The notes below the pieces were generated by a model that did not search any database, was not told the DNA's origin, and saw nothing but the letters and a program-made list of their open reading frames with translations. Shown in pieces: positions 23,098 through 31,065 of a stretch of 38,888 nucleotides of DNA. The DNA is taken from assembly GCA_024638505.1 (NCBI GenBank), contig JAHEKE010000029.1, positions 1-38,888 on the forward strand, written 5' to 3'. The DNA comes from Gammaproteobacteria bacterium. GTDB lineage: Bacteria; Pseudomonadota; Gammaproteobacteria; Arenicellales; JAANXG01. Each line of letters starts with the position of its first letter. The first letter of the stretch is position 1. The position numbers were made by a program, and so were the translations under genes.

Positions 23098-25339
23098 TGC
23101 TCACCTCCATTGCCTGATAACCAGAAGCTTCAATGCCTGCTACCACCTCGCCCGCATTGTCCGGGCATAGGGCAATAATAGATCCACCACCGCCGCCGCC
23201 GGTTAACTTTGCCCCAAGTGCACCATTTTGCCTGGCCAGCTGAATCAATTCCTCGATTTCCCAGCTGGAAACCTGCAAAGAATTAAGTTGGCCCTGGCAA
23301 ACATTCATTAAGTCTCCAAGGTGTTCCATATCATGGTCATTGATGGCGCGGACTGCGGCCAGGACCAATCTATCGATGCCATCAAATATTTGTTCGTACA
23401 GTCTATTGTTTCGCTTCCAGGCTTTGCGCACGTCCGCAACCATTTTGGCAGTGAGGCTTTCGATGCCGCTCATACCGATCACCATCTTGATCGGTGCCTT
23501 TGGCCTGATAGCCTCTACCAAGGCGGGCTGGCCCCGTCGGTATAACAGGGTTCTGCCATAAGTCGCCATGGTGTTGTCCAGCCCCGACGGTGTGCCGTGG
23601 GCTACCTTTTCGCACTCAAATGCGAGGCCGTTCACTTCTTCATCTGACAGATTGAGCCGAAAATGCTGATCCATTGCCCGAATAATGGACACCGCCACTG
23701 CTGCCGAGCCCCCGAGCCCCATCGCCCGCGGAACATTGGCAAAGACTGTGATGCGCATCGCACTTTTAGTCAGTTCCAGCTTTTCCAGAATGGTGGCCAG
23801 AGGTTGGTCAAAGGACTGCGGGTCTTTCGCCTCTGGATGCAGCGACTGTTCGACACCCCAGCGGGGAATCATGAGCTCAATCCCCGAATCAATATCTTCT
23901 ATCTGCGCCTGGATGGCTAGGGGAACTGCTGCCGCTATGGCGTGGCGCCCATATACAACCGCATGTTCGCCGAGCAAGATTATTTTGCCGTGTCCCGCCG
24001 CCAGCCACTCGGTTTTGTTTCTAGCTGCACTTTTCTGCGGTACGGACTGATCACGCACATCCGCGATAATTTCACGCGCTTTCCACACCTTTATCTCGCC
24101 GCTCTCAATAAGACGTTCGACTACGGTATCAAATATCTCAGCGGAGGCGCCGGCTGCGGTGGCAACGCTGCGCGCATGCAGCGTCATATGACCGTGCTGT
24201 ATACCTTCAGTTGCAAGGGCCCGTAACGCTGCGAAATTTTGCGCCAGACCGACCGCTCCCATAACTTCAGCCAGCTCGCGCGCCGACTGGGTATTCAGCA
24301 GGCGATGGTTCAAGGCCACGGTGGGATTAGACTCAAGCGGACCGCCTACTGTTCCAACCTTCAGGGGTATCTCCATCCAACCCACGAGATCCCCACTGTC
24401 ATTCTTCGACCAGCGGCTTAATGATGAGTAGTGACCTCCACGCGATGCATGCGCATGCGCTGCTGCCTCGATTGCTCGCCAGTCGTTGCCGGTGGCAAGC
24501 GCTACCGCATCGATGCCATTCATGATGCCCTTGTTATGGGTGGCGGCGCGGTAGGGATCGACCACGGCAAATTCGGCCGCAATGATTATCCCATCTCTTA
24601 CCTGCTCGCCATCGAATCCCTTACCGGCGAGGTGTTCCGCAGGGATGACGCACTCCGCTGTAACCATTGCACGATCGGTGAGGTTGGATAAGATGCGTAA
24701 AAAAACCTTGCCTGCGGTAATCGTTTCTACCAGCGAAGCCACTCCTTCACACATGGTGTTAACCAGATTCGCCCCCATCGCGTCGCACGTGTCTACCAGC
24801 AAATGCACGACCAACATGTCGCCGCTATCAAACGGCGACGGGTGGATGTGAACTTCAATGTCTTTGGCACCGCCGCCCCGCGCGACCATTTTTGGATGCA
24901 AACTGTTCGCCAGATTGAGGATTTCCTGCTTACGCTGCTGCACATCCGCCCGGGCCTTCGCCATGTGCTTCACCCCCATCACCTGCACCTGACCGATCAG
25001 GATGGGCTCAGTGCTGGAGACTGAAAAGCCGCCGTTCTGTCGCACGATCTTGGCAGCCGCGCTCAATGCGGCAACAATGGATGGCTCCTCTACAACCAGA
25101 GGCACCACGTACTCCTTGTCGTTGATCAGAAAATTCAAGCCCAGGCCGACCGGCAGTCCCATAACGCCGATCACATTTTCGATCATCTTATCCGCGGTTT
25201 TTACCTTTAATGTGTGGTCACCGCGGACCAGCGCCAAATAATCGTTTTCATTTATCAATCCGCGATCGCGTACCGCTCGGACGCGCTGCGGCACGCTAAG
25301 CTTGTAAAAATCCGGAATGCGAGACAACTTTGGTAACAT
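23090..25339 (-). CDS. Fused HMG-CoA reductase (class II) - mevalonate kinase
   Basis: One 749-residue polypeptide holds two consecutive mevalonate enzymes. Residues 1-430 are class II HMG-CoA reductase, which reduces HMG-CoA to mevalonate: ENVIGVMGLPVGLGLNF, VVEEPS (Glu84/85), DAMGANLVNT, THNKG (Lys270), GND (Asp286) and GHMTLHA (His384/388). Residues 446-749 are a GHMP kinase of the mevalonate kinase type: GKIILLGEHAVVYG (451-464), GLGGSAA (541-547), HGTPSGLDNT with catalytic Asp588, and KLTGGGGGGS (711-720). A polar linker of about 15 residues joins them. All key residues are present, so both halves should be active. Its ATG follows the phosphomevalonate kinase stop directly (TGAATG) with GGAG upstream. 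No frameshift or stop breaks the fusion. Confidence 0.96.
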   Translation of the reverse strand: MLPKLSRIPDFYKLSVPQRVRAVRDRGLINENDYLALVRGDHTLKVKTADKMIENVIGVMGLPVGLGLNFLINDKEYVVPLVVEEPSIVAALSAAAKIVRQNGGFSVSSTEPILIGQVQVMGVKHMAKARADVQQRKQEILNLANSLHPKMVARGGGAKDIEVHIHPSPFDSGDMLVVHLLVDTCDAMGANLVNTMCEGVASLVETITAGKVFLRILSNLTDRAMVTAECVIPAEHLAGKGFDGEQVRDGIIIAAEFAVVDPYRAATHNKGIMNGIDAVALATGNDWRAIEAAAHAHASRGGHYSSLSRWSKNDSGDLVGWMEIPLKVGTVGGPLESNPTVALNHRLLNTQSARELAEVMGAVGLAQNFAALRALATEGIQHGHMTLHARSVATAAGASAEIFDTVVERLIESGEIKVWKAREIIADVRDQSVPQKSAARNKTEWLAAGHGKIILLGEHAVVYGRHAIAAAVPLAIQAQIEDIDSGIELMIPRWGVEQSLHPEAKDPQSFDQPLATILEKLELTKSAMRITVFANVPRAMGLGGSAAVAVSIIRAMDQHFRLNLSDEEVNGLAFECEKVAHGTPSGLDNTMATYGRTLLYRRGQPALVEAIRPKAPIKMVIGMSGIESLTAKMVADVRKAWKRNNRLYEQIFDGIDRLVLAAVRAINDHDMEHLGDLMNVCQGQLNSLQVSSWEIEELIQLARQNGALGAKLTGGGGGGSIIALCPDNAGEVVAGIEASGYQAMEVSIE

Positions 25340-26398
25340 TCACTGACTCCTAATCGTCCGTACCCCCGCGGCGCTGGTTGTGAGGTCAACCACTTGATAC
25401 CGCGAGCTTTTTATTAAGTTTACAAATTGCGTTATGTTGTTCACATCAGTTCCCATGGCAACACCGAGGTCTCCACCGCCGGCGCCGCAAGGTTTATAAA
25501 CCAATCCTGACTTCTTTGCCATAGCTGCAAGCTCAAGATGGGCCGAACTGAATATCTCCAGACCGGCGCATTCACCCAAATCCGCTAAAATCTCGGCAAA
25601 TCGACCAGCGGACACAACGAAATCCTCGCCGCTGTCCCGTTCGGCCGCTGCCCTGGCCTGCGTCACGGCCTCTCCCATTGCCCGCATGATAACAGCGCTA
25701 TCCGCGTCGTACTTCATCTGCCAGGCGCGCAGCCGACGCAGTAAACCTGGAGTGGAGACAGCGCGGCCGGACCAAACAAACACGAGTTTTAGGGTAGAAG
25801 GTAAAGATAACCGCTGCATAATCGGCCGGCCGTCGAGGCGCTTATACTCGATTACTCCGCCGCAGAAACTGGTGGCAACGTCAACGCCGCTGCCTTGCCC
25901 CTGCTGAAATAAACGATGCGCCTCAATCAGTAGCGTGATCCAGCGCTCATCGGGCCATTCGGGGCCATCAGCACAGTGCAGCAAAGCCCACGCAAGCGCC
26001 GTAACTAAGGCGGCACTGGAGCCCAGGCCGAGTTTAATCAACCTTCCATTGCTGTCCCTGGCGTACATTGCCGTACTGTCTAGATGGATATCAAAGCCGG
26101 GCTGAGATTGAAACCTTAGTACCTGGTTCTCTGACAGAATCGTCAGCACGGATTGCGGCAGGCCATAAAACCGACATTCCTCATCCAACCAGCGGATGTT
26201 GCCGTCTGAGCGAAAAGAAAAACGGGCGGGTGGCAGACCCATGCCGGGCGCACAAACCGAGCACGCGCCGTCACATCTAGCGTTTACTTCAACGCGAGCC
26301 CCGCGATTCACCGCCATTGCCAGCGCAGGCTCGCCTTGCAGCACCGCGTATTCACCGAGCAGAATAACCTTCCCTGGCGCTGTAACGGACACATCCAT
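25340..26398 (-). CDS. Phosphomevalonate kinase (GHMP family)
   Basis: This kinase converts 5-phosphomevalonate to 5-diphosphomevalonate. The 352-residue protein has the GHMP motifs in order: APGKVILLGEYAVLQGEPAL near the N-terminus, GLGSSAA (124-130), GQGSGVDVATSFCGGVIEY, and KPCGAGGGDLG near the C-terminus. The GSGxDVA and GAGGGD forms point to phosphomevalonate rather than mevalonate kinase, and the neighbours supply the other two GHMP steps. I chose ATG 26398; a GTG at 26407, directly after the sirtuin stop, would add three residues. Second gene of the operon. Confidence 0.92.
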   Translation of the reverse strand: MDVSVTAPGKVILLGEYAVLQGEPALAMAVNRGARVEVNARCDGACSVCAPGMGLPPARFSFRSDGNIRWLDEECRFYGLPQSVLTILSENQVLRFQSQPGFDIHLDSTAMYARDSNGRLIKLGLGSSAALVTALAWALLHCADGPEWPDERWITLLIEAHRLFQQGQGSGVDVATSFCGGVIEYKRLDGRPIMQRLSLPSTLKLVFVWSGRAVSTPGLLRRLRAWQMKYDADSAVIMRAMGEAVTQARAAAERDSGEDFVVSAGRFAEILADLGECAGLEIFSSAHLELAAMAKKSGLVYKPCGAGGGDLGVAMGTDVNNITQFVNLIKSSRYQVVDLTTSAAGVRTIRSQ

Positions 26399-26407
26399 AA
26401 CACGCAC

Positions 26408-27133
26408 TCACGCCGTGCTCACATGCAGCTGTTGCAGAAACTGCGGCAGTGTCTCGCCAGCCGGGCCATACAGCTTTTGACTGAAACTGGATTGCACTGC
26501 GGACGGCTGCAGATTGATCTCGACGCTGTGGCCGCCACTGGCATTGACAATCTCCACAAATCCAGCCGCCGGGTAAACATTACCCGACGTGCCGACAGAC
26601 AAAAATACATCACATTTACGGAGTGCCTGATGAATACGATCCATTTCCAAAGGCATCTCACCAAACCAGACTACGTGGGGACGTAATGTTCCTCGCTCGC
26701 CGCAGCAATCACACACCTGATCGATGCTGATATCTCGTTTCACCTCACTGATACGACCACAATTCTGGCATCGTTTTTTCAACAGCTCCCCGTGCATATG
26801 TACCACCTCGGCGCTGCCAGCCTGCTCATGTAGGTGATCGATGTTCTGCGTAACCAATATAAAATCCCCATCGAATCGTTGTTCGAAGTCGGCCAGCGCG
26901 ATGTGTGCCGGATTGGGCCGAACGTCCGATGCCAGCAGCCGGCGCCTGCGCGTATTGTAGAACCGCTGCACTAACAGAGGATCCCGGGCAAACGCACGGG
27001 GCGAGGCGACATCCTCAACGCGATATTTCTCCCACAAGCCACCGTCACCGCTGAATGTGGGCAGTCCCGATTCGGCAGAGATACCTGCACCGGTGAGTAC
27101 GACCACCGATTCCAAGCTGCGCGCTTTTCCCAT
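26408..27133 (-). CDS. cobB: CobB-type NAD-dependent protein deacylase (sirtuin)
   Basis: The 241-residue enzyme removes acyl groups from lysine using NAD. Seen are GAGISAESG (15-23), TQNIDHLH (95-102), the catalytic His114 in HMHGEL, four zinc cysteines (122, 125, 141, 144), HVVWFGEMP and GTSGNVYPA. Tyr59 and Arg62 (FYNTRRRR) form the YxxR pair that in SIRT5 and E. coli CobB binds negatively charged acyl groups such as succinyl. The usual TFR of the cofactor loop is TFS here, which may affect NAD handling. It is the first gene of the mevalonate operon (GGAG six bases before ATG) and its stop touches the kinase start. Confidence 0.95.
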   Translation of the reverse strand: MGKARSLESVVVLTGAGISAESGLPTFSGDGGLWEKYRVEDVASPRAFARDPLLVQRFYNTRRRRLLASDVRPNPAHIALADFEQRFDGDFILVTQNIDHLHEQAGSAEVVHMHGELLKKRCQNCGRISEVKRDISIDQVCDCCGERGTLRPHVVWFGEMPLEMDRIHQALRKCDVFLSVGTSGNVYPAAGFVEIVNASGGHSVEINLQPSAVQSSFSQKLYGPAGETLPQFLQQLHVSTA

Positions 27134-27238
27134 CTTCAGCTCCTTTTATTTCATGCTGTAGTTCACTATTGCCGACGGTCGGTGCGCACGCTTGTGATCG
27201 CGGCATCGGCGCTGAGGAAACGGCAAACCGATGAACAA

Positions 27239-27275
27239 GCGCGCTGGCGCGCGGGTCGTGCCGCGGCCTGGCCGC
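27239..27275. repeat. Two GC-rich hairpins between ggt and the mevalonate operon
   Basis: GCGCGC (27239-27244) pairs with GCGCGC (27247-27252), and GCGGCC (27263-27268) pairs with GGCCGC (27270-27275). They lie 15-50 bases after the ggt stop. Neither is followed by a T-run on the minus strand; on the plus strand the second is followed by TGTTTTCCGTTT but no plus-strand gene ends there. They may terminate or stabilise the ggt transcript. The rest of 27134-27290 must hold the operon promoter, but I see no convincing -35/-10 pair. Confidence 0.4.
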
Positions 27276-27290
27276 TGTTTTCCGTTTACA

Positions 27291-28874
27291 TCAGTAACCG
27301 ACCGCCTGGCCGTCTTTACGATGGTCGGAAGCGGCACAAAAGCTGCCATCATCCAAACGATAAATGAGCTGTGCTCCGCCAAACGCAAACTGCGGCGTCT
27401 CGGTGGACAGGCTGTGCCCGCGCTGTGCGACCAGATCCCGTACGACGGACGCGTCAAAACCCTGCTCAAATACAACGCTGCCTCCTTCTTCGATGTACCA
27501 CCGCGGCGCATCTGACGCCGCCTGTGGATTTTGACCGTAGGTGAAAATGCGGGTGACCATCTGCACGTGGCCCTGCGCCTGCATGTGCGCGCCCATTACG
27601 CCGAAACTCATCAGCGGGGCATCGTCACGTAAAACGAATCCGGGAATAATAGTATGAAAAGGCCGTTTTGCCCCCTGCGCCGCGTTGGGATGATCCGCTT
27701 CCAGGCTGAACCCCGCTGCCCGATTTTGCAAACTGATGCCGGTACCCGGTACCACGATACCCGAGCCGAACCCCCAGTAGTTGGACTGAATGAACGACAC
27801 CATCATGCCACCGGCGTCGGCGGTGGTGAGGTAGACTGTTCCTCCTGAATTTGACAGCCGGTCGGCCGCTGCAGCCCGACTGAGTTCAACGCTCTCTGCG
27901 TAGCGCGTCAGTCTATGATCATCCAGAAGCTCATCGACGGTTGTGCGCATACAGGCTGGGTCGGCGACATGAGCGTTGGCAATCCGCAAACCGATTTTGG
28001 TCGCCTCGATTTGCAGATGCACGCTGTCCGCGCTATCCACGGAGTACTGGCTCAGATTGAGCTTGTGCAGAATACCCAGAGCGACCAAAGCGGCGATGCC
28101 CTGTCCATTGGGCGGCATCTGCAGGACGCGCACGTCAGCGTAATCAATGCCAATAGGGTTTACCCATTCTGACTCATGCCGCGCCAGGTCCTCCAGTGAC
28201 AATTCACAACCGTTTTCATTCAGGTACGCCGCCATCTTTCGAGCCAGGTCACCCTCATAAAACGCACGGCCCCTGCTCTTTGCGATGGCGGTCAGGGTAT
28301 GCGCCTGCTCGGGATGCGTAAACACTTCGCCCACCGCGGGGGCGCGCCCCGCGGGCATAAACGCGTCGCGAAATCCGGTGAATTGGGCATATGTTTCCAG
28401 CGCGGAAGCCCAGCTGCACTGCACGGTCGGGCTCACGGCAAACCCGTGCCTAGCGTAGTGCACTGCGGGTTCGAACAATTTGGCAAATGGCAGTCGGCCG
28501 AAACGCTCCGATAGAACCGTCCAGGTATCAACCGCGCCCGGTACGGTCACTGAATCCCATCCGATGCTGATGCTTTGCGCAGTCTTGAATTTTTGTGGTG
28601 ACCAGCTGGCGGGGGAGCGACCTGAACCGTTCAGTCCGTGCATTTGCTGCCCGTCCCAGATCATGGCAAACGCGTCTGAGCCGATGCCGTTGCTGCATGG
28701 CTCCACCACCGTAAGCGCTATCGCCGAGGCTAACGCTGCATCGACTGCATTACCGCCATCGCGCAACATGTGCAGTCCGGCCTGCGCAGCCAGCGGTTGT
28801 GACGTGGCCACAACGTTGCGCGCAAACACCGGTACACGTCGTGAACCATAGGGAAAATCCCAATTCAGATACAT
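27291..28874 (-). CDS. Gamma-glutamyltransferase family protein
   Basis: Ggt-family N-terminal-nucleophile hydrolase that would cleave gamma-glutamyl bonds such as that of glutathione after self-processing. The 527 residues show the family opening ARNVVATSQPLAAQAGLHMLRDGGNAVDAALA, the SNGIGSDAFAMIW and VPGAVDTW motifs, the candidate processing site GGTVYLTTADAGGMMVSFIQSNYWGFGSG (split: nucleophile Thr in GGTVY), and GVMGAHMQAQGH near the end. Unlike E. coli Ggt it has no signal peptide, so it should be cytoplasmic; several uncharacterised Ggt-like hydrolases share this. Substrate uncertain. The gene stands alone between the mevalonate operon and the EAL gene. Confidence 0.88.
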   Translation of the reverse strand: MYLNWDFPYGSRRVPVFARNVVATSQPLAAQAGLHMLRDGGNAVDAALASAIALTVVEPCSNGIGSDAFAMIWDGQQMHGLNGSGRSPASWSPQKFKTAQSISIGWDSVTVPGAVDTWTVLSERFGRLPFAKLFEPAVHYARHGFAVSPTVQCSWASALETYAQFTGFRDAFMPAGRAPAVGEVFTHPEQAHTLTAIAKSRGRAFYEGDLARKMAAYLNENGCELSLEDLARHESEWVNPIGIDYADVRVLQMPPNGQGIAALVALGILHKLNLSQYSVDSADSVHLQIEATKIGLRIANAHVADPACMRTTVDELLDDHRLTRYAESVELSRAAAADRLSNSGGTVYLTTADAGGMMVSFIQSNYWGFGSGIVVPGTGISLQNRAAGFSLEADHPNAAQGAKRPFHTIIPGFVLRDDAPLMSFGVMGAHMQAQGHVQMVTRIFTYGQNPQAASDAPRWYIEEGGSVVFEQGFDASVVRDLVAQRGHSLSTETPQFAFGGAQLIYRLDDGSFCAASDHRKDGQAVGY

Positions 28875-28902
28875 ACAGGTTTCAAGGATGCCGCCTGACA
28901 GC

Positions 28903-30192
28903 CTAAGAATATTGTTTCAGGATTTTGTGGAATTGTGATGAATCTACAGCTCTTGACAGATAGTACCCCTGCAGCAGGTCACAGCCAAGCTCTTTTACGA
29001 TGCGCAGGCTCTCAGCTGTTTCAACCCCCTCTGCCACGACATTTAAGCCAAAACTATGTCCAAGTTTACAAACGGCATCGACTATCATGATATCACTGCT
29101 TCCCGGCTTCAGGTGCTTAACGAATCCTCCGTCTATCTTGAGAAAATTTACGGGCAGGTCCCTAATGTATGCCAGGGAAGAGTAACCGCTGCCAAAATCA
29201 TCTATTGCCAGCATCACTCCCATTGCAGACAAGCTGTCCAGTACCAGGCGCGTGCTGTCCAGATTCTGCATGATGGTCGTTTCAGTCACTTCTAACACCA
29301 GACGGGAAGGCGGGACCTTCCAGGTCGATAATGTACGTTTAACGATCTCCGGAAACTCAATCTGCTCCAGGTTGCTGGCCGAAACGTTTACCGTAATGAG
29401 CCACGGCTCAACGCCGCTGCACTCTCTTAGCGCGACATTGAGTATGTGCTGCGTAAACTCTCCCATTAGCCCAGATTTTTCTACAACAGGAATGAACTCA
29501 GCCGGTGAAACCACCTCACCTCCCGGGCGAATCCACCTGGCCAGGCTCTCCACAGCGCAAATTTTGTTCGAACTCGGATCGACTAGAGGTTCATATACCA
29601 GTTTTATCTGTCCATCGTTTAAAGCCTGTTTGATCTCACGTGCCATTTTTTGTTGTTTGTAATGTCCACTCTCCAAATCCGTGTGATAGATCACGTGTTC
29701 ACTGTTTTTTCTTTTAGCAACGTGGAGAGCATAAACTGACTGTCGGATCAGCTCGGCACCGGTGGTCGCGGTATCCGGGTAAAGAGCGAGGCCAAGATCT
29801 ACCTCCAGCATTTGGGACGACTCTGCGATGGCAAACGGCTGATCAAAATACTGCCTTACCCTGTTCACCGCCAGCAGCGCCTGATCAGGATGCAGTATTG
29901 GATTTAGTAAGATCGAAAACTCGTCGTCACCCGTTCTATACAGTACATCACCCGACCTGAGCATCGTGCTTAGCCGATCAGCCACCGCGTTGAGCAAGCT
30001 GTCACCATGATCGAAACCAAAGGCCATGTTGATCTCGGTGAATCCCCGTATATCAATGCTGATCGATACCACATGCTGCCGTGGGTCGAGTGCTTCGATG
30101 GCGGATTGGGCAACGGCAAACAGCGCCTCTCGATTACGCTCAACGGAATGTTCGGTAACGTTGTGCAGAACAGCTGTTGACTGAGTGGTCAC
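28903..30192 (-). CDS. GGDEF-EAL protein, likely c-di-GMP phosphodiesterase
   Basis: A 429-residue cytosolic protein with no sensor or membrane domain. Residues about 38-172 are a GGDEF domain whose signature is altered to GDDEF (88-92, RTGDDEFSILL), so cyclase activity is doubtful. Residues about 180-425 are an EAL domain with the signature as ESLARW (215-220), plus VNVSASNL, LEVTETTIM, IDDFGSGYSSL, FLKIDGGFV and VVAEGVET; the metal and catalytic acids and Lys are all present. Hydrolysis of c-di-GMP to pGpG is therefore likely. The start is GTG with no strong ribosome binding site. Confidence 0.92.
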   Translation of the reverse strand: MTTQSTAVLHNVTEHSVERNREALFAVAQSAIEALDPRQHVVSISIDIRGFTEINMAFGFDHGDSLLNAVADRLSTMLRSGDVLYRTGDDEFSILLNPILHPDQALLAVNRVRQYFDQPFAIAESSQMLEVDLGLALYPDTATTGAELIRQSVYALHVAKRKNSEHVIYHTDLESGHYKQQKMAREIKQALNDGQIKLVYEPLVDPSSNKICAVESLARWIRPGGEVVSPAEFIPVVEKSGLMGEFTQHILNVALRECSGVEPWLITVNVSASNLEQIEFPEIVKRTLSTWKVPPSRLVLEVTETTIMQNLDSTRLVLDSLSAMGVMLAIDDFGSGYSSLAYIRDLPVNFLKIDGGFVKHLKPGSSDIMIVDAVCKLGHSFGLNVVAEGVETAESLRIVKELGCDLLQGYYLSRAVDSSQFHKILKQYS

Positions 30193-30281
30193 GATGGCAA
30201 TCTAGGTAGGATCAAGCGATACTCTGCGCTTCACGATTTAACGAACGCCCATTGGGGCCGCTTACAGCTCCACGGCCGGAC

Positions 30282-30306
30282 AGATGCACTCAAACCGAGT
30301 GCATCT
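30282..30306. repeat. Perfect inverted repeat, 10-base arms
   Basis: AGATGCACTC (30282-30291) and GAGTGCATCT (30297-30306) flank a five-base loop. It lies beyond the stop of the nitroreductase gene and upstream of the EAL gene. There is no T-run on either strand, so it is either a factor-assisted terminator, an mRNA 3' end structure, or an operator for the EAL gene. Confidence 0.5.
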
Positions 30307-30380
30307 CACTTTAATTCAGTATAGACCACCCTCCGGAGCCAGTATGGCTAGGTCCGTTGATTTTAAAGGGAACTCCCGGC

Positions 30381-30977
30381 TCAGACCTCGACCAGCACTT
30401 CAGACACAGGCTTGCGCACCGTCACGGGAACCTCGGCCGGGTAGCCATACCAGAGCAACGCCACCACCGTCTCCAAATCGGGGTCAGTCCAAATCGCATC
30501 ATAGAATCTGGCATCCCGCGTCACGTCTCCGGTCGTCCACTTTGTGCCAATACCGTGGGCCCACAGATACATACAAATGGTGTAAACAGCGCAACAGCAG
30601 GCAGCGTAATCTTCTCTCGCCCTGAGCTCTTCCTCACTGCGCACACACGTTACCACTATCCAGCCGGGAATGGATGACCAGCGCTTCCGCTTCGCCTCCC
30701 CGGCATCCGCACCTTTACTAGCGGTGACCAATTCGGCGTTTAAGTCAACAATCTTTTTCTTACACTGCTCGGACAGTAAATAGAAACGCCAGGGCTCAGT
30801 CAGGTTATGGTTGGGCACCCATCTGGCCAAATCTATGGCTTGCAGAATGAGTTCACGCGGCGGCACCTTTTCTTTGAAGAAGTTGATGCTGCGCCGCTGG
30901 CGAATTATTTTGGCGATTGCCGCTGCGTCATCTTGGGCTGCAATACTTTCAATCATATTTTCGATATAGGGTCTCAT
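30381..30977 (-). CDS. Nitroreductase-family flavoprotein
   Basis: About 198 residues with the FMN-binding nitroreductase fold: IIRQRRSINFF near the N-terminus (the Arg-rich phosphate-binding segment), LARWVPNHNLTEPWRFYLL for flavin contact, the central helix DYAACCCAVYTICMYLWAHGIGTKW, and VVALLWYGYPAEVP near the end. It is of the short YdjA-like type. It probably reduces quinones, nitro compounds or enones with NAD(P)H; the substrate is unknown. An unusual triple Cys lies in the central helix. ATG 30977 is used, although ATG 30956 is equally possible. It is divergent from the DUF502 gene. Confidence 0.87.
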   Translation of the reverse strand: MRPYIENMIESIAAQDDAAAIAKIIRQRRSINFFKEKVPPRELILQAIDLARWVPNHNLTEPWRFYLLSEQCKKKIVDLNAELVTASKGADAGEAKRKRWSSIPGWIVVTCVRSEEELRAREDYAACCCAVYTICMYLWAHGIGTKWTTGDVTRDARFYDAIWTDPDLETVVALLWYGYPAEVPVTVRKPVSEVLVEV

Positions 30978-31065
30978 CAAGATCTACCGCGCCACAGCTG
31001 ACAATGCTTTCTAGCGCGCTATCTAGGGTATAGTGAACCATCAATCACCCTAGCAGGACAATCTG

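Noticed and set aside
27146-27511. Minus-strand frame of 121 codons between ggt and the sirtuin.
   Set aside because: It overlaps the ggt C-terminus in another frame and has no protein-like features.
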